From NCBI GenBank assembly GCA_023159155.1, contig JAJNNX010000087.1, positions 1-64,000 of the forward strand: a DNA stretch of 64,000 nucleotides, in the 5' to 3' direction. Shown here in pieces: positions 1 to 13,839 of the stretch. The first letter of the stretch is position 1. Every line of letters begins with the position of its first letter. The notes beneath the pieces were generated by a model. That model ran no database searches. It was not told the DNA's origin and saw only the letters and a program-made list of their open reading frames with translations. The translations under genes and the position numbers were made by a program. Source of the DNA: Ustulina deusta (taxonomy: Eukaryota; Ascomycota; Sordariomycetes; Xylariales; Xylariaceae).

Positions 1-214
1 CGTAACAAAAAGGTAAAATAATAACTATATATATCGATCTATCTCTCTAACTATCCGTACCAAAGTAAGACTTTCGTACGGAGGATTCTTATATAATAAA
101 AGAATTTTGCATATATATACCGCCTACGCAATTAGACCAATCAGCCAATTGCTAGTGTTGTACAAATAGTCTTGTACGTAGTTGGCAGTAGCCTCGTGCG
201 TAGTTAACACTATT

Positions 215-3200
215 ATTACAACAAAATTAATATATAATACTAAATAAGCTTATAAAAATTATTAATAAATTAAACTTATAAATTTAATTAAATAAAAATC
301 TAATTTAAAAAATTTTAAAATATTTATTTTAAAATAGTTAAAATAAATACTAATTATAAAAAAAAAAACCTTATTAAAATAATAAAACTAATAAAAGGCT
401 TTTTATTAATTTTTTTATTTATTTTAATTAAAATATATAACTAAAATAAATAAATTATTTTAAAATATTTATTTAATTATAAATTAATAATATTAAAATA
501 AAAACTTTAGTTTTATATAATACTAAAACTTATATTTTTTTAATAATTAATTATAAATTTATACAATAAGTTAAGTAATAATTAAAAATAAAAATAATTT
601 GTTTAGTTAAACTTTAAAAACTTTGTAACTATTAAAATTAAATAATTAATAAAATTTATAAATATTTAATACATATAATAAAAAGAAATAATTAATAATT
701 TAAAAATAAAATATTTTAAATTATTAATATTAAATAATTAATTAAATAAAATATTTTAATAAAGATTTAAAAATAATAATTAATTTAGCTAAATAATTTA
801 TAATTAAATTTTTTAATTATAAATAATAAAATATAAACTTAAAAATAAAAAAAAATACAATTAAATATTAAAATAACTGAAACTAAAAAAACTTAAAAAA
901 AACCTAGAACTTTTAAGCCTAAAATAAAAAAAGTCTATATAATAATTTTTAAAAAAAAAAAAAACTAAACTATTATTGAAAAAATTATATAAAACTTTTA
1001 AAATTATTTTTATTAAAATAAATAAAAATAACGAGCTAAAAAAATACTAAAAAAGTTTATTATAATTAAATTTATAATAATTAAAAATAATTATACTAAA
1101 CTATTTAAAAAAAATTTAAATTAATTAAATAATATTATAAAAAACTTTTAATAATAAACTAATTTTATTTTAAAAAAAAAAAAAAACTTTAAATATATAA
1201 AGTTAATATAGAAATTTTTAATTTTTAGCTATTATATCTAAAAAAAAAAAAAATTTAAAAAAAAAAATCTGAAATTTTATTATTATTATAACTAAAGTTT
1301 AATATAATACTAAAATTTAATAATAAAAAATATATTTTTAAATTTTATTAATATTAAATATTTATATAATTTATTTTATTTAAAAAAAAGTTTATAAATA
1401 AACTATTAGCTATAAAGTTAAATATTATTTTTATTTTATTTATATTTAAACTTAGGTTAATTATATATAAGTTTATAATTAATTATTAATAAAAAAATAT
1501 ATATTTAAAAAATTAAATTATATTAGTGTTAAATATTAGTAATACTATATTTAATTATTATAATATTATTTATTTTATAAAATTAAATATTATTAAAACT
1601 TTTTATTAATTATTATTAACTATAAAATTATATATATATATATTTTTTTTTAAATTTATAAAAAAATATTTTAATAAAAAATTTTATTATTTAGTTTAAA
1701 AATAAAACCTGCTTAGTAGCAAGTTTTTATTAATATATAAATTTAAAAACTTTTAAATAAATTTATAAATATTTATATAAATAATATTTTAATTTATTTT
1801 AAAACTAAAAAATAATACTAAACTTATTATAAAAAAATAATTTATTATTTATATTAAACTAAATATTAAAAAAATATTAAAAAGTTTTATGTTAATATAT
1901 TTATTATTAATTATTTAAAAATAATTATAAAAATTAAAATACAAATTAAAATTAATCCTACTAAAATTTAAGCAATTCTAAATTAAAACTTTAATAATTT
2001 TAAAAGTACTAAATTAATTCGGTTATTTTTAAGCTATACAATTATATTTATATATTTATTTATTATATTAATAAAATTATTACTTTTTAAATTAATTATT
2101 AAAAGAAATAAGCTATTTATAATAAAACTAAAACAAAAATAAATTTTTAAATATATAAAACTACTAATATATAAAATATTTATTTTAGTTTTTCTTAAGT
2201 TTAGTTAACTAATATAAACAAAAATAAATATTTTATGTAATATAATATAAAAGATTATTTAATAATAATAAAAAAATATTTTTTAAAAATTTATAAAATA
2301 TTTTTTTAAAATAATAATATTAATTAAACAAACTTACTTAATTTAAAACTATAAACTTTTAGTAATAATATAAATTTTAAAATATTATTATTCAAAGCTT
2401 TTTAAAACTAAAATTTTTATAATAATTAATTATTAAACTTTATTATAATTTTTAAATAAATAGATTTTATTAATATAATAAATATACTAAGCTAACTTTT
2501 TATTAAATTTTAATATTATTTTTTAGTACTAACTAAAATAAAATAAAATAATAATATTATTTTTTTTAATAAAATATTAGGTTTTATATTAATTATAGAT
2601 TTTTTATTTAATATTTTTTAAAAAGCTAATTTAATAGATTTAATTAAACAAAAAAACTAGTTATAAAATTTAAAAAATAAAAACAAAAAATTATATATAT
2701 TTAAAATTATTTTAAATAAAAGTTTTTTTTTTATATAGCTTTAATTTAAAAAGCTTATATATTTTTAATTATTATATATTAAAATTAATATAAAACAATT
2801 AAAATATTAAAATAAAAATATTATTAGTTTTATTTAAAATATAATTATAAAAAAAATAAAATATTATAAAATAAAACTTTTAGTTTTTTTTATTTATTAT
2901 TTATATTAGTTATAATATAGCAATATATAATAATAAATAATAAAAATATATTATTTAATTAATAAAATTATAATTATATATAAATATTTATAAATAAGTT
3001 TAATTATTTGATTATAATTTTATTTAATAAAAAAATAAATATTATAAAATTACTAGCTATATAATACTATAAAAATTTATATAAATTTTTTAATATATTA
3101 AATATATAAATATTAAATAATATAAAACTATTTATTTTTAAGTTTATAGTAATAATTAATAGTTTTATAAGTATTAAATACTGTTTTAGTAGTATTTATT

Positions 3201-3252
3201 ATTTTTAAACTTTATATATAATATTTTATAATATTTATTAATTGATATATCA
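215..3252 (+). repeat. Left arm of large inverted repeat
   Basis: Reverse-complementary to 4,229-7,700. Checked by eye at four places: about 230-300 against 7,600-7,696, 410-640 against 7,100-7,330, 960-1,170 against 6,420-6,650, and 3,030-3,180 against 4,320-4,450. Differences are mostly transitions. The arms are about 3 kb and lie around a ~1 kb centre. This could be two copies of one element head to head, or a palindromic rearrangement later mutated by RIP. Confidence 0.75.
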
Positions 3253-3489
3253 TGTTATAATTAGTCGAGTAAAGCTTCTATAGCTAGTTTATTAATATTA
3301 TAAACAAAGACTCTAAACTAAAAAACAAAAAAAGGAAGAAAAAAAGTTAGAGTTTACAAAGTAAGTAAATATAAACTTTATATATATAACTACAAAGTTA
3401 TAGGTTAGTCCATATATAGATTTTTTATTCTATTGCTATATAGGTCTAAAGTTTTTGCAGGTTTTGCTAAAACTATACTAACTGTTATA
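3253..3489 (+). repeat. ~235 bp terminal-type repeat, copy 1
   Basis: Begins TGTTATAATTAG and ends near CTAACTGTTATA. It recurs at 8,658-8,888 in the same orientation and at 9,710-9,922 inverted. This is the least RIP-damaged copy and keeps several G/C positions. It sits at the centre of the large inverted repeat, followed by a segment (3,490-4,228) also found inverted at 8,889-9,709. It may be an LTR or a long terminal inverted repeat. Confidence 0.7.
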
Positions 3490-4228
3490 CTATTTTTTTC
3501 TAAAACTAAAAATTTAAATATAGTTTTAATTTAAAGTTAATAATAATATTAAGTTTATATAATTTTTTTTTATTATATTACTTTATTATTATTTTTATAT
3601 TTTTATAAGAAGTTTAAAAGCTTTTATATAAGTTTTATAAAATTAGTTAAGCTTAATTAATATATTTTTAAAATTCTAAGCTATATACTAAATATTATTA
3701 AAATTATAGCTTTTTATTTTGTTTATATATTTTTAATTGTTTAATTTATTTAATTTTAAATTTTCTTTTATTATTAATATTTTTAGCTAAAAGTAATAAT
3801 TAGATTTATTAAAATAAAAATTTATTGCTTATTTTTTATAATTAGTTAGTATAAAATAAGTTTTTTATTTTATAAAAATTAAACAAATTAAAAATATAGC
3901 TAAACTTTTATTTTTTTAAAATTTCAAAAAGTTTAACTAACTAAAAATCTAATCTAATAATTAATATTTATATTACAAAGCTTTTTTTTTTAAAAAAACC
4001 TTATTTTTTATTTTAAAATTTATTAAGCGTTTTTTTTTGCTAGTTTATAGCTTGTATTCTTTTTATGTAAAGGTTGCTATATTATATATTATTTTTTAAA
4101 TATTTTAGGTTTAGCGGACTAGTTCGAGCATTTGTTGCTTAGTATTAAAATTTATAACAGTTTTGCTAATATTTATTATTAAAAAGTTTTATGTTTTAAT
4201 TCTTATTGCTATTTTTAGTAGTAATATA

Positions 4229-7200
4229 TTAATTAATAAATATTATAAAAAATTATATATAAAATCTAAAATAAAAAAATAAATATTTTAATTATTTTAG
4301 TATTTATTAATATAAAAATAAAATTATTAATTATTACTATAAACTTAAAAATAAATAGTTCTATATTATTTAATATTTATATATTTAATATATTAAAAAA
4401 TCTATATAAACTTTTATAATATTATATAATTAATAACTTTATAATATTTATTTTTTTATTAAATAAAGTTATAATTAAATACCTAAATTTATTTATAAAT
4501 ATTTATATATAATTATAACCCTATTAGTTAAATAATATATTTTTATTATTTATTACTATATATTACTATACTATAACTAATATAAATAATAAATAAAAAA
4601 AGCTAGAAGTTTTATTTTATAATATTTTGTTTTTTTTATAGTTATAATAATTATATTTTAAATAAAACTAATAATATTTTTATTTTATTATTTTAATTGT
4701 TTTATATTAATTTTAATATATAATAATTAAAAATATATAAATTTTTTAAATTAAAGCTATATAAAAAAAAATAGTCCTATTTAAAATAACTTTAAATATA
4801 TATAGCTTTTTGTTTTTATTTCCTAGATCTTATAACTAGTTTTTTTATTTAATTAAGTTTATTAAATTAACTTTTTAAAAAATATTAAATAAAAAATCTA
4901 TAGTTAATATAAAACTTAATATTTTATTAAATAAAATTAATATTATTATTTTTTTTTTACTTTTTTAGCTTTAATTATAAAAAGCCTAATTATTTTTTTA
5001 ATAAAACATTAATTATTATATTTTTTTATTTTAATTAATATTAAAAAATAATATTAAAATTTAATAAAAAATTAGCTTAATAGATTTATTATATTAATAA
5101 AATCTATTTATTTAAAAAATATAATAAAGCTTAATAATTAATTATTATAAACAATTTAGTTTTAAAAAGTTTTAAGTAATAATATTTTAAAGTTTATATT
5201 ATTACTAAAAATTTATAGTTTTAAATTAAATAAACTTATTTAATTAGTATTATTATTTTAAAAAAATATTTTATAAGTTTTTAGGTTATATTTTTTTATT
5301 ATTACTAAATAACTTTTTTTATTATATTATATAAAATATTTATTTTTATTTATATTAATTAGCTAAGCTTAAAAATAACTAAAATAAATATTTTATATAT
5401 TAGTAGTTTTATATATTTAAAAGTTTATTTTTATTTTAGTTTTATTATAAATAGTTTATTTTTTTTTAATAGTTAATTTAAAAAAAATAGCAATTTTACT
5501 AAAATAATAAATAAATATATAAATATAATTATAAAACTTAAAAAATAATTTAATTAATTTAATATTTTTAAAATTATTAAAGTTTTAATTTAAAATTGCT
5601 TAGATTTTTATAAAATTAATTCTAATTTTTATTTTAGTTTTTATAACTATTTCTAAATAATTAATAATAAATATATTAAAATAAAACTTTTTAATATTTT
5701 TTTAATATTTAGCTTAATCTAAATAATAGATTATTTTTTTATAATAAGTTTAATACTATTTTTTAATTTTAAAATAAATTAAAATATTATTTATATAAAT
5801 ATTTACAAATTTATTAAAAAATTTTTAAATTTATATATTAATAAAAACTTATTATTAAATAGGTTTTATTTTTAAACTAAATAATAAAACTTTTTATTAA
5901 AATATTTTTTTATAAGTTTAAAAAAAATAAAATAATATAATTTTATAATTAATAATAATTAATAAAAAGTTTTAATAATATTTAGTTTTATAAAATAAGT
6001 AATATTATAATAATTAAATATAATATTATTAATATTTAAAACTAATATAATTTAGTTTTTTAAATATATATTTTTATATTAATAATTAATTATAAACTTA
6101 TATTTAATTAATTTAAGTTTAAATATAAAACAAAAATAATATTTAAATTTATATTTTATTTAATAAAATTTATAACTAGCAACTTATTTATAAACTTTTT
6201 TTTAAATAAAATAAACTATATAAATATTTAATATTAATAAAATTTAAAAATATATTTTTTATTATTAAGTTTTAATACTATATTAAATCTTAGTTATAAT
6301 AGTAGTAAAATTTAAATTTTTTTTTAAAAAAAAATCCTTTTAAATATAATAGCTAAAAAAACAAAAAGCTTTATATTAATTTTATATATTTGAAGTTTTT
6401 TTTTTTTTTTAAATAAGATCGGTTTATTATTAAAAGTTTTTTATAGTATTATTTAATTAATTTAAATTTATTTTTTTTATAAAATATTAATTATTTTTAA
6501 AATTTTTTTAAATAATTTAATATAATTATTTTTAATTATTATAAACTTAATTATAATAAGTTTTTTTAAAGTTTTTTTAACTAATTATTTTTATTTATTT
6601 TAGTAGAAATAATTTTAAAAGTTTTATATAATTTTTTTAATAATAGTTGACTTTTTTTTTTTTTTAAAATTATTATATAGACCTTTTTTATTTTAAGTTT
6701 AAAAGTTCTAAGTTTTTTTTATATTTTTTTAGTTTTAGTTATTCTTAAAATAATTATTTTATTTTTAAAAAAGTTATTTTAATATTTAATAATCTTTTTT
6801 TAATATTAAATTATATTAATTAATATTTTTTTATATTTTTAAATCTATATTTTATTATTTATAGTTCAAAAGTTTAATTATAATTATTAATATAAATTAA
6901 ATTAATAAAAATAAATTATTTAGCTAAATTAATTATTATTTTTAAGTTTTTATTAAAATATTTTATTTTATTAATTATTTAATATTAATAATAATATTAT
7001 AATTAAAATTAATAACTTAAAATATTTAATTTTTAAATTATTAATTATCAATTTTTATAAAATATATTAAATATTTATAAATTTTATTAATTATTTTATT
7101 TTAATAGTTATATAGTTTTTAAAGTTTAATTAAATAAAGTATTTTTATTTTTAATTATTATTTAATTTATTATATAAACTTATAGCTAATTATTAAAAAA

Positions 7201-7700
7201 ATATAAATTTTAACATTATATAAAACTAAAGTTTTTATTTTAATACTATTAATTTATAATTAAATAAATATTTTAAAAATAATTAATTTATTTTAATTAT
7301 ATATTTTAACTAAAATAAATAAAAAAACTACTAAAAAAACTTTTATTAGTTTTATTTATTTTTTAAATTAAATAAACTATTAAACCTATTTTTATTATAG
7401 ATTTTTTTTATTAATTAAATATTTAAAACATTAAATTTTTAATTAAAATAATTAATTAATAAATATTTTTTTTATTATAAATAAAATAAATTTTATTATT
7501 TTAAAAATTTTTTTTTTTTTTATAATTAGTGCTTATTTTAATTATTTTAAAATTAATATTTTAGAACTTTTAAAATTAATTAAAAATTAATAAATAAGTT
7601 TATTAAAAACTTAATTATTTAAATTAAATTTTTATTTAATTAAACTAATAAGTTTAATTTATTAATAGTTTTTATAAGTTTATTTAGTATTATATATTAA
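4229..7700 (-). repeat. Right arm of large inverted repeat
   Basis: Reverse complement of 215-3,252. It is a few hundred bases longer, so indels have accumulated. It starts directly after the segment ending at about 4,228 and can be followed to about 7,696, where similarity to the left arm thins out. No open frame of note. Confidence 0.7.
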
Positions 7701-8657
7701 TTTAATAATTTTATTAATAAATAATTTATAAAAACTTTATATAGATTTTTTTTTAAGTTTATATAAAAATAGTTCTATAATTTATATTTTTATTATAATT
7801 TAATAAATTAATATTTTTAAGCTAAATTATTAAATATAAAAATAAACTTATTAATATTTTTATTAATTTTATATATATAAATTTAAAATATTTTATAAAT
7901 AATAATTATTTAATTAAAGTTATAATAAATTATTAATAAAGCTTAAATTATTTTAATAATATTATTAAATAATTTTTTAATTAAATAAAAATATATTTTT
8001 ATTAATTTTTTAGTATATTTTTTTAATTAGTTTATAATATATTAAAATTAATTATTTTTATTTTAAAACATAATAATATTTTTATTTAATTTTTTTATTA
8101 ATTTATAAACTTAATTATTAAATAAAATTTTATTTTTTATAAATTTACTAAAATTAGTTTTTTATATTTTAGTTTTTTTAGTATAAATAAAGTTTAAAGC
8201 GCTAAAAAATAAACTAATAAAACAAAAAATAAATAATGCAATAAAACTAAAAAATTTAAAATTAATATTTTATTTTTTTTATTTATTAAAAAAGTTTTAT
8301 TAAAACTAATATAAAATTATAAACTTATATAGCTATAATATTTTTTAATATTTAATTTTTTTTTTTTTTATAAAATTTTTTTTTTAAAATTATTTAATAA
8401 TAAAAAGCTAACTATATTTAAAAATTAAAATTGTTTTAATTATTTAAAAACTAAAAATAAAATAAAAATATTTAAAGTTAAGTTTTTTATAAATTATTAA
8501 TTTTTAAATAATATAAAAATTAAAACTTTTATTAAAATTATATTATAAAATATATAACTAAAAAAAAAAGTTTATTTATATTTTACTAACTATAATAAAA
8601 TAAAAAATATATATTCATTAAATATTTATTAATAAATAATTAATAAACTTAAAGTAA

Positions 8658-9922
8658 TATTATAATTAGTTAAATAAAATTTTTATAGTAAGTTTATTAA
8701 TATTATAAATAAAAATTCTAAATTAAAAAAAAAAAAAAAAAAAAGTTAGAATTTATAGAATAAATAAATATAAATTCTATATATATAACTATAAAGTTAT
8801 AGGTTAATTTATATATAAACTTTTTATTTTATTGCTATATAGGTCTAGAGTTTTTATAAATTTTGCTAAAACTATACTAACCGTTATATATTACTATTAA
8901 AAATAATAATAAAAATTAAAACATAAAATTTTTTAATAATAAATATTAATAAAATAATTATAAATTTTCATACTAAATAATAAATATTTAAATTAGTTTA
9001 TTAAACTTAAAACATTTAAAAAATAATATATAATATAGTAATTTTTATATAAAAATAATATAAGCTATAAACTAATAAAAAAAATATTCAGTAAATTTTA
9101 AAATAAAAAATAAAGTTTTTTTAAAAAAAAAAAGTTTTATAACATAAGCACTAATTATTAAATTAAACTTTTAATTAATTAAACCTTTTAAAATTTTAAA
9201 AAAATAAAAATTTAGTTATATTTTTAATTTGTTTAATTTATATAAAATAACAACTTTATTTTATATTAACTAATTATAAAAAATAAATAATAATTCTTTA
9301 TTTTAATAAATCTAGTTATTATTTTTAGCTAAAAATATTAATAATAAAACAAAATTTAAAATTAAATAAATTAAACAATTAAAAATATATAAAAAAAAAT
9401 AAAAAATTATAGTACTAAATTGCTTAAAAAAGCTATAATTTTAATAATATCTAATATATAACCTAAAATTATAAAAATATATTAATTAAACTTAACTAAT
9501 TTTATAAAATTTATAAAAAAATATTTAGATTTTTTATAAAATTATAAAAATAAATATATATAATAATAACTAATAAATTTATAAACAATTATAAAAATAA
9601 TAATAAAGCAATATAATATAAAAAAACTATATAAATCTAATATTATTAATAATTTTAAATTAAAACTATATTTAAATTTTTAGTTTTAAAAAATAATAAT
9701 ATAATAGTTAGTATAGTTTTAGCAAAACTTATAAGAACTTTAGACCTATATAGCAATAAAATAGAAAGTCTATATATAAACTAACCTATAACTTTATAGC
9801 TATACATATAAAATCTATATCTATTTATTTTATAAACTCTAACTTTTTTTTTTTTAACTTAGAATTCTTGTCTATAGTATTAATAAACTAGCTATAAAAG
9901 CTTTACTTGACTAATTATAACA
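8658..9922. mobile_element. ~1.27 kb element bounded by inverted ~230 bp repeats (RIP'd)
   Basis: The ~230 bp repeat stands at 8,658-8,888 in direct orientation and at 9,710-9,922 in inverted orientation, enclosing about 820 bp. The enclosed segment (8,889-9,709) is the reverse complement of 3,490-4,228. The arrangement is that of an element with long terminal inverted repeats. The copy at 3,253-4,228 has one terminal repeat plus the same internal segment but lacks the other end. No transposase frame survives, so the class is unknown. Confidence 0.6.
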
Positions 9923-10750
9923 AAAGATATAAAAAATATAAATAAAAGTACTAATATTAATATATAGTTAGCTAGTCTAAACATTATTAAATATATAAAA
10001 GCAAATATAAATATTATTATATATATAAGTAGTACTAAAATTAAAAATTAAAAAATTAAAAAAAAATTTTAAGCAATAACTTTAAAACTAAAAAAGTTTA
10101 ATTTATTTAAAAATAAAAAAAGTAGTAATATAAGTTATAAATTTAGCAATAAATCGCAAAATAAAATATTATTAAATAAAAAAAATTTGCTTTTAAATTT
10201 ATTTATAAATAAATTAAATAAAGTAATAATTAATTTAGTAATAAAATATAAAAAATTATTTTTATTAAAAAGTCTAAAAGTAAAAAAATAAAAAAATAGC
10301 TTTAACTTAAAAAAATATTATTTAGTATTTAAAAATATTTAAAAATAAAAAGTTAAATATTTTAAAATACCTAAAAAATAAAATAATTAATAATAAAAAC
10401 TTTTTTTGCTAAGTTTAGTATTAATAAAATTTTATAGCTAAAATACTTAATAAATAACTAAAACTAAAAGTTTAATAGCTAAATTACGCTATAATATTTT
10501 AAATTAGTTTTAGTTTATAAAAAAAATAAAAAAAATAAATAATATTAAAATTTTTATTTAATATTAAAACGTTTTAAAAAGTCTTATTATAGCAAAAAAT
10601 CAAAAAAAAATATTTATAAAAAATTATAAATCCGCTAACGTTTAAATTAAATAAAACTATTAAATAGCATTTATATTAAAAATAATATAAGTAAGCTGTT
10701 CTAAGCTTATAACTTATTAAAATAAATAGATATATATATAAATAAACAGA

Positions 10751-12094
10751 ATATTTTATATATTTAGGATAATCAGAAAGAAAAATTAAGGACCAAAGGT
10801 CCAGAGGAATCTAGTAATACATATAGTTAGAGGATAGAGTGTACCTAATCTCCACATTCCAACAGGTATTAAGCAAGATACCGCATGACTCTCAAAGCAG
10901 ACTGCGTTGCCTTAGGAACATTCATTCATACCTCGTATTGGGTGCCTTGAACTGCTCAGGGTTTCATTTGTTATTGTAACACACTCGTTTAGTATCTAGC
11001 TAGCTAAAGTTTCACACTTTTCAACAAAGCCTACTAGGTTGCCTTAGGAAAATATATTCATACCTAGTATTAGCTGCCTTGAACTGCTTAGGGTTTCATT
11101 GTTATTATAACAACATACTTGTTTAGTATCTAGCTAGCGAAAGCTTCACGCTTTTCAAGGAACGCTCGCTAACTGCCTACCATCCAGTATCTCTTGGTCT
11201 GCCAGCAGCTTACGAATTCTCATTTCTGCTACTGCCTTAATAAATGCATCTATAGAGACCTTCCGTCATATTTCCATTGTCTTAAGGTATATTTCAATGT
11301 ATGAAAGAGTGTTAAAACTGGCATAACTTTTATATGGAATCATGGAAGTGTAATTTTGTCTTGCCTAGTTTACAAGAGCCCACGCAGGCTGATTCCTTAA
11401 AGTCTGCAATCGTTTACGGAAGAGACCGACCTTGGTTTTGAGGGCTGAAACAGACGAGAGGGAGAGAGAGTAAGTGAGTTGATATTGACATTCTCCTCCG
11501 GTCTTCCGCTTTAGACATAACAAAGATGTAAGACTAGCCCGCCATTTTGGCAAGCCTTGTGAATTTTAGAGTTCCATTCCTTCAATGGCATCGGTAGCCT
11601 ACTCCTCCAGGCATTTCTCGTTGGCTTCTTTTGCCTCCTGAATTTCATGGAGACGCTTAAGCTAGTACATCCGTCTCCATGGTGTAAATCCAGTTGGTGA
11701 TCGTTTCCCAATCTCTGATTCGATGAACATCCGGCAATCGTTCCATGAGATATCTCAGAGTTGAATGAGATTATGACTGGCGTCCTTGATCTACGCCTAG
11801 TCAGCTGAGAATAAGTTGCAATGTCAAGACTTGAGATGCTTCGATGTTTGTCTTCATCATCCGGCTTCTCCGTGGTGCAAAGGCCTCGCCCATCCTTAAA
11901 AGTGGAGCGGAAAAGGACGAGGGCGATCTATCCGTGCTACTGCAGGCTGACTCCAGATTCGCCAAGAAGGACGCAAAGTTGAGGCGCTGGGCGCCCAATG
12001 TGGTCGCTCACTTGTTGATCCAGAAGTCGGTGATGTCAGTGACCAAGAAGTACAGGTTGTTCCACAGCGTGCAGGTGAGTTTCCAGAAATGCTG
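10751..12094. other. Gene-poor stretch with a diverged tandem duplication
   Basis: A unit of about 120 bp is present twice in tandem, at about 10,909-11,032 and 11,041-11,160. Both copies begin GTTGCCTTAGGAA, contain GTATCTAGCTAGC and end with CACTTTTCAA or CGCTTTTCAA. To the right (11,360-11,760, minus strand) are short broken frames, including a charged helical stretch with HEIQEAKEANE. No intact gene was recognised. Confidence 0.5.
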
Positions 12095-12401
12095 TACTGA
12101 AGTGGTCAACTGTAATCAATATTACTCACCTTATGAGTGCCTCACGCTGCCCCTATACTAAGAGATAGGCCGAACCGACACTTCCTAGTATAGTTATCAC
12201 CCTTTTCTCTTCGGGGATCAGACGATCAAGTAAAGAAGCCAAAAATTTGACATCATTCGCGATGCTAGCTAAGGGTAATGATCCTATCTGGTGACGCCCC
12301 GGAACCCCTATAGTGGTGGTTTTATATCCTCCCTTATACGAAGCCACAAGGTGGCTTTCAACTACACCAAGCCACCATAAGCCAGTTACACCACTTCAGT
12401 A
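12095..12401 (-). mobile_element. MITE with TA target duplication, copy 1
   Basis: The ends are inverted: TA-CTGAAGTGGTCAACTG on the left and CAGTTACACCACTTCAG-TA on the right, each bordered by TA. This is the pattern of Tc1/mariner-type non-autonomous elements. The interior on the minus strand, with GGAAGTGTCGGTTCGGCC and a block containing TTAGTATA, is shared with 48,023-48,321. At about 307 bp it has no coding capacity. The second copy lies inside the AAA+ gene. Confidence 0.7.
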
Positions 12402-13589
12402 CTTACTTGCTTTTTAACCTGTTTTTTTCTTTTTCTTTTTTTTTAGTCAAGCCAAGATACTCCAAAAGGATATAGTTTCAGTCACACTTTGACTATTAGC
12501 TATCACGGAGAAATGGATCCAAGTGATCTATAAGATAGGATTAATGCCTTTTGTTGTTAGCGAAGGAGGTACGAAGATTTTGCTTTTGTCAGATTTTAGT
12601 CACGTAGATCTAGCCACATATTGCTGTAAAGCTTGCCTTGTTCTTTGTTGTTCTTCTGCACCTAGTCTTCTCTATAATGAGGTGTTCATGTATAGAATTC
12701 TTTAGTGGAGTGGTACTAGCTATATTTACCGAGCAACTTTGCTAAGCTACCAAGGTGTATAGCTCATGTAATCAAATGATATTTTTATGAGTATGCTTTT
12801 CTTTTTAAGTAAAACAAAGGTTTATAACTCCACCAACAGGCCACAACCAACATGCCGCTACAAGCTGCGGTGACCCTACCATTCCGGTACTCTTGGTGAG
12901 AAAGCACCAACGGGAACCTTGGCGATCGGCCGTACTCCGGAGCCAGTCGGGTGAGACCGCGGGCTAACTCATTAGGGTGAAGGATGAGACCAGCAGGAAC
13001 TTGTGCATCCCTCCAAGCTCTCATCGGAGACTTGAGTGAGACATTGACATGGAAAATCATGATAGAAAATGGGTTTTATCAACGTTGAACGGGATTTTAA
13101 CGCTAAGGTAGACCAGGGCAAGTTGCACTGCGCGTTTCGGCTATTCGTAAACAAGGCCCTGTCCCCAGCAGCAAGTGGTATCACACAAGCGCAATAACAT
13201 AGTGTAAAGTCGAATCACATTTCATTGCTCAAGGTTCTACTCCGCGTGAAGCAATATCGATCTGCAAACAAGTCCATCCGTCCCATCCAGCCTAGACACC
13301 TGCCTATTCTGTGGCGATAGACTGAGGAGACGGCAGAGCGGCAATATATATCTCCAGTAGGGGAATCCGGGGCCCCCAAGCGCCTCCTCGGTGCTAAAGA
13401 CCATTTCGAGGCATCCGTGACTGAATAGTGCAACTTTTTGTTTTGACATCATATGTGCCATGGTACTTATCCGATCGTACTCAACGAACACTCTGCCGGG
13501 GACCTTAATGATATTCCTAGCCTCCTATGGCTGTAGGAATCTTCAATCTCACTATGTCACGGAGATTCTTATTGCATGAAACCTATGTA
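12402..13589. other. No recognised gene
   Basis: Contains a pyrimidine-rich tract (12,420-12,445) and several short frames on both strands, including minus-strand frames at 12,785-13,060 and 13,215-13,491. None shows a recognisable domain. I see nothing I can annotate as a gene. Confidence 0.4.
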
Positions 13590-13839
13590 CTTTATTTAAT
13601 TTATTTACTTTATTTACTTTATTTACTTTATTTACTTTATTTACTTTATTTACTTTATTTACTTTATTTACTTTATTTACTTTATTTACTTTATTTACTT
13701 TATTTACTTTATTTACTTTATTTACTTTATTTACTTTATTTACTTTATTTACTTTATTTACTTTATTTACTTTATTTACTTTATTTACTTTATTTACTTT
13801 ATTTACTTTATTTACTTTATTTACTTTATTTACTTTATT
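13590..13839. repeat. Nonanucleotide satellite (CTTTATTTA)n
   Basis: About 28 tandem copies of a 9-nt unit over 250 bp, nearly perfect; only the second unit differs (ATTTATTTA). Because 9 is a multiple of 3, one frame reads as a repeating Leu-Leu-Tyr polymer, which creates an artefactual open frame at 13,527-13,922. The high regularity suggests recent expansion. Confidence 0.95.

Larger units (their letters stand above)
1..10750. repeat. AT-rich RIP-mutated repeat block
   Basis: Almost the whole stretch is A/T with long TTTA/TAAT runs and no credible coding frame. Repeat copies inside it differ mainly by transitions (C-T and G-A), which is what RIP leaves. Only short islands keep G/C: 50-230, 3,250-3,480, 4,020-4,150 and 8,840-8,890. 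The right border with ordinary DNA is near 10,750. It probably consists of several decayed transposons; the superfamily cannot be told because no coding motif survives. Confidence 0.85.
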
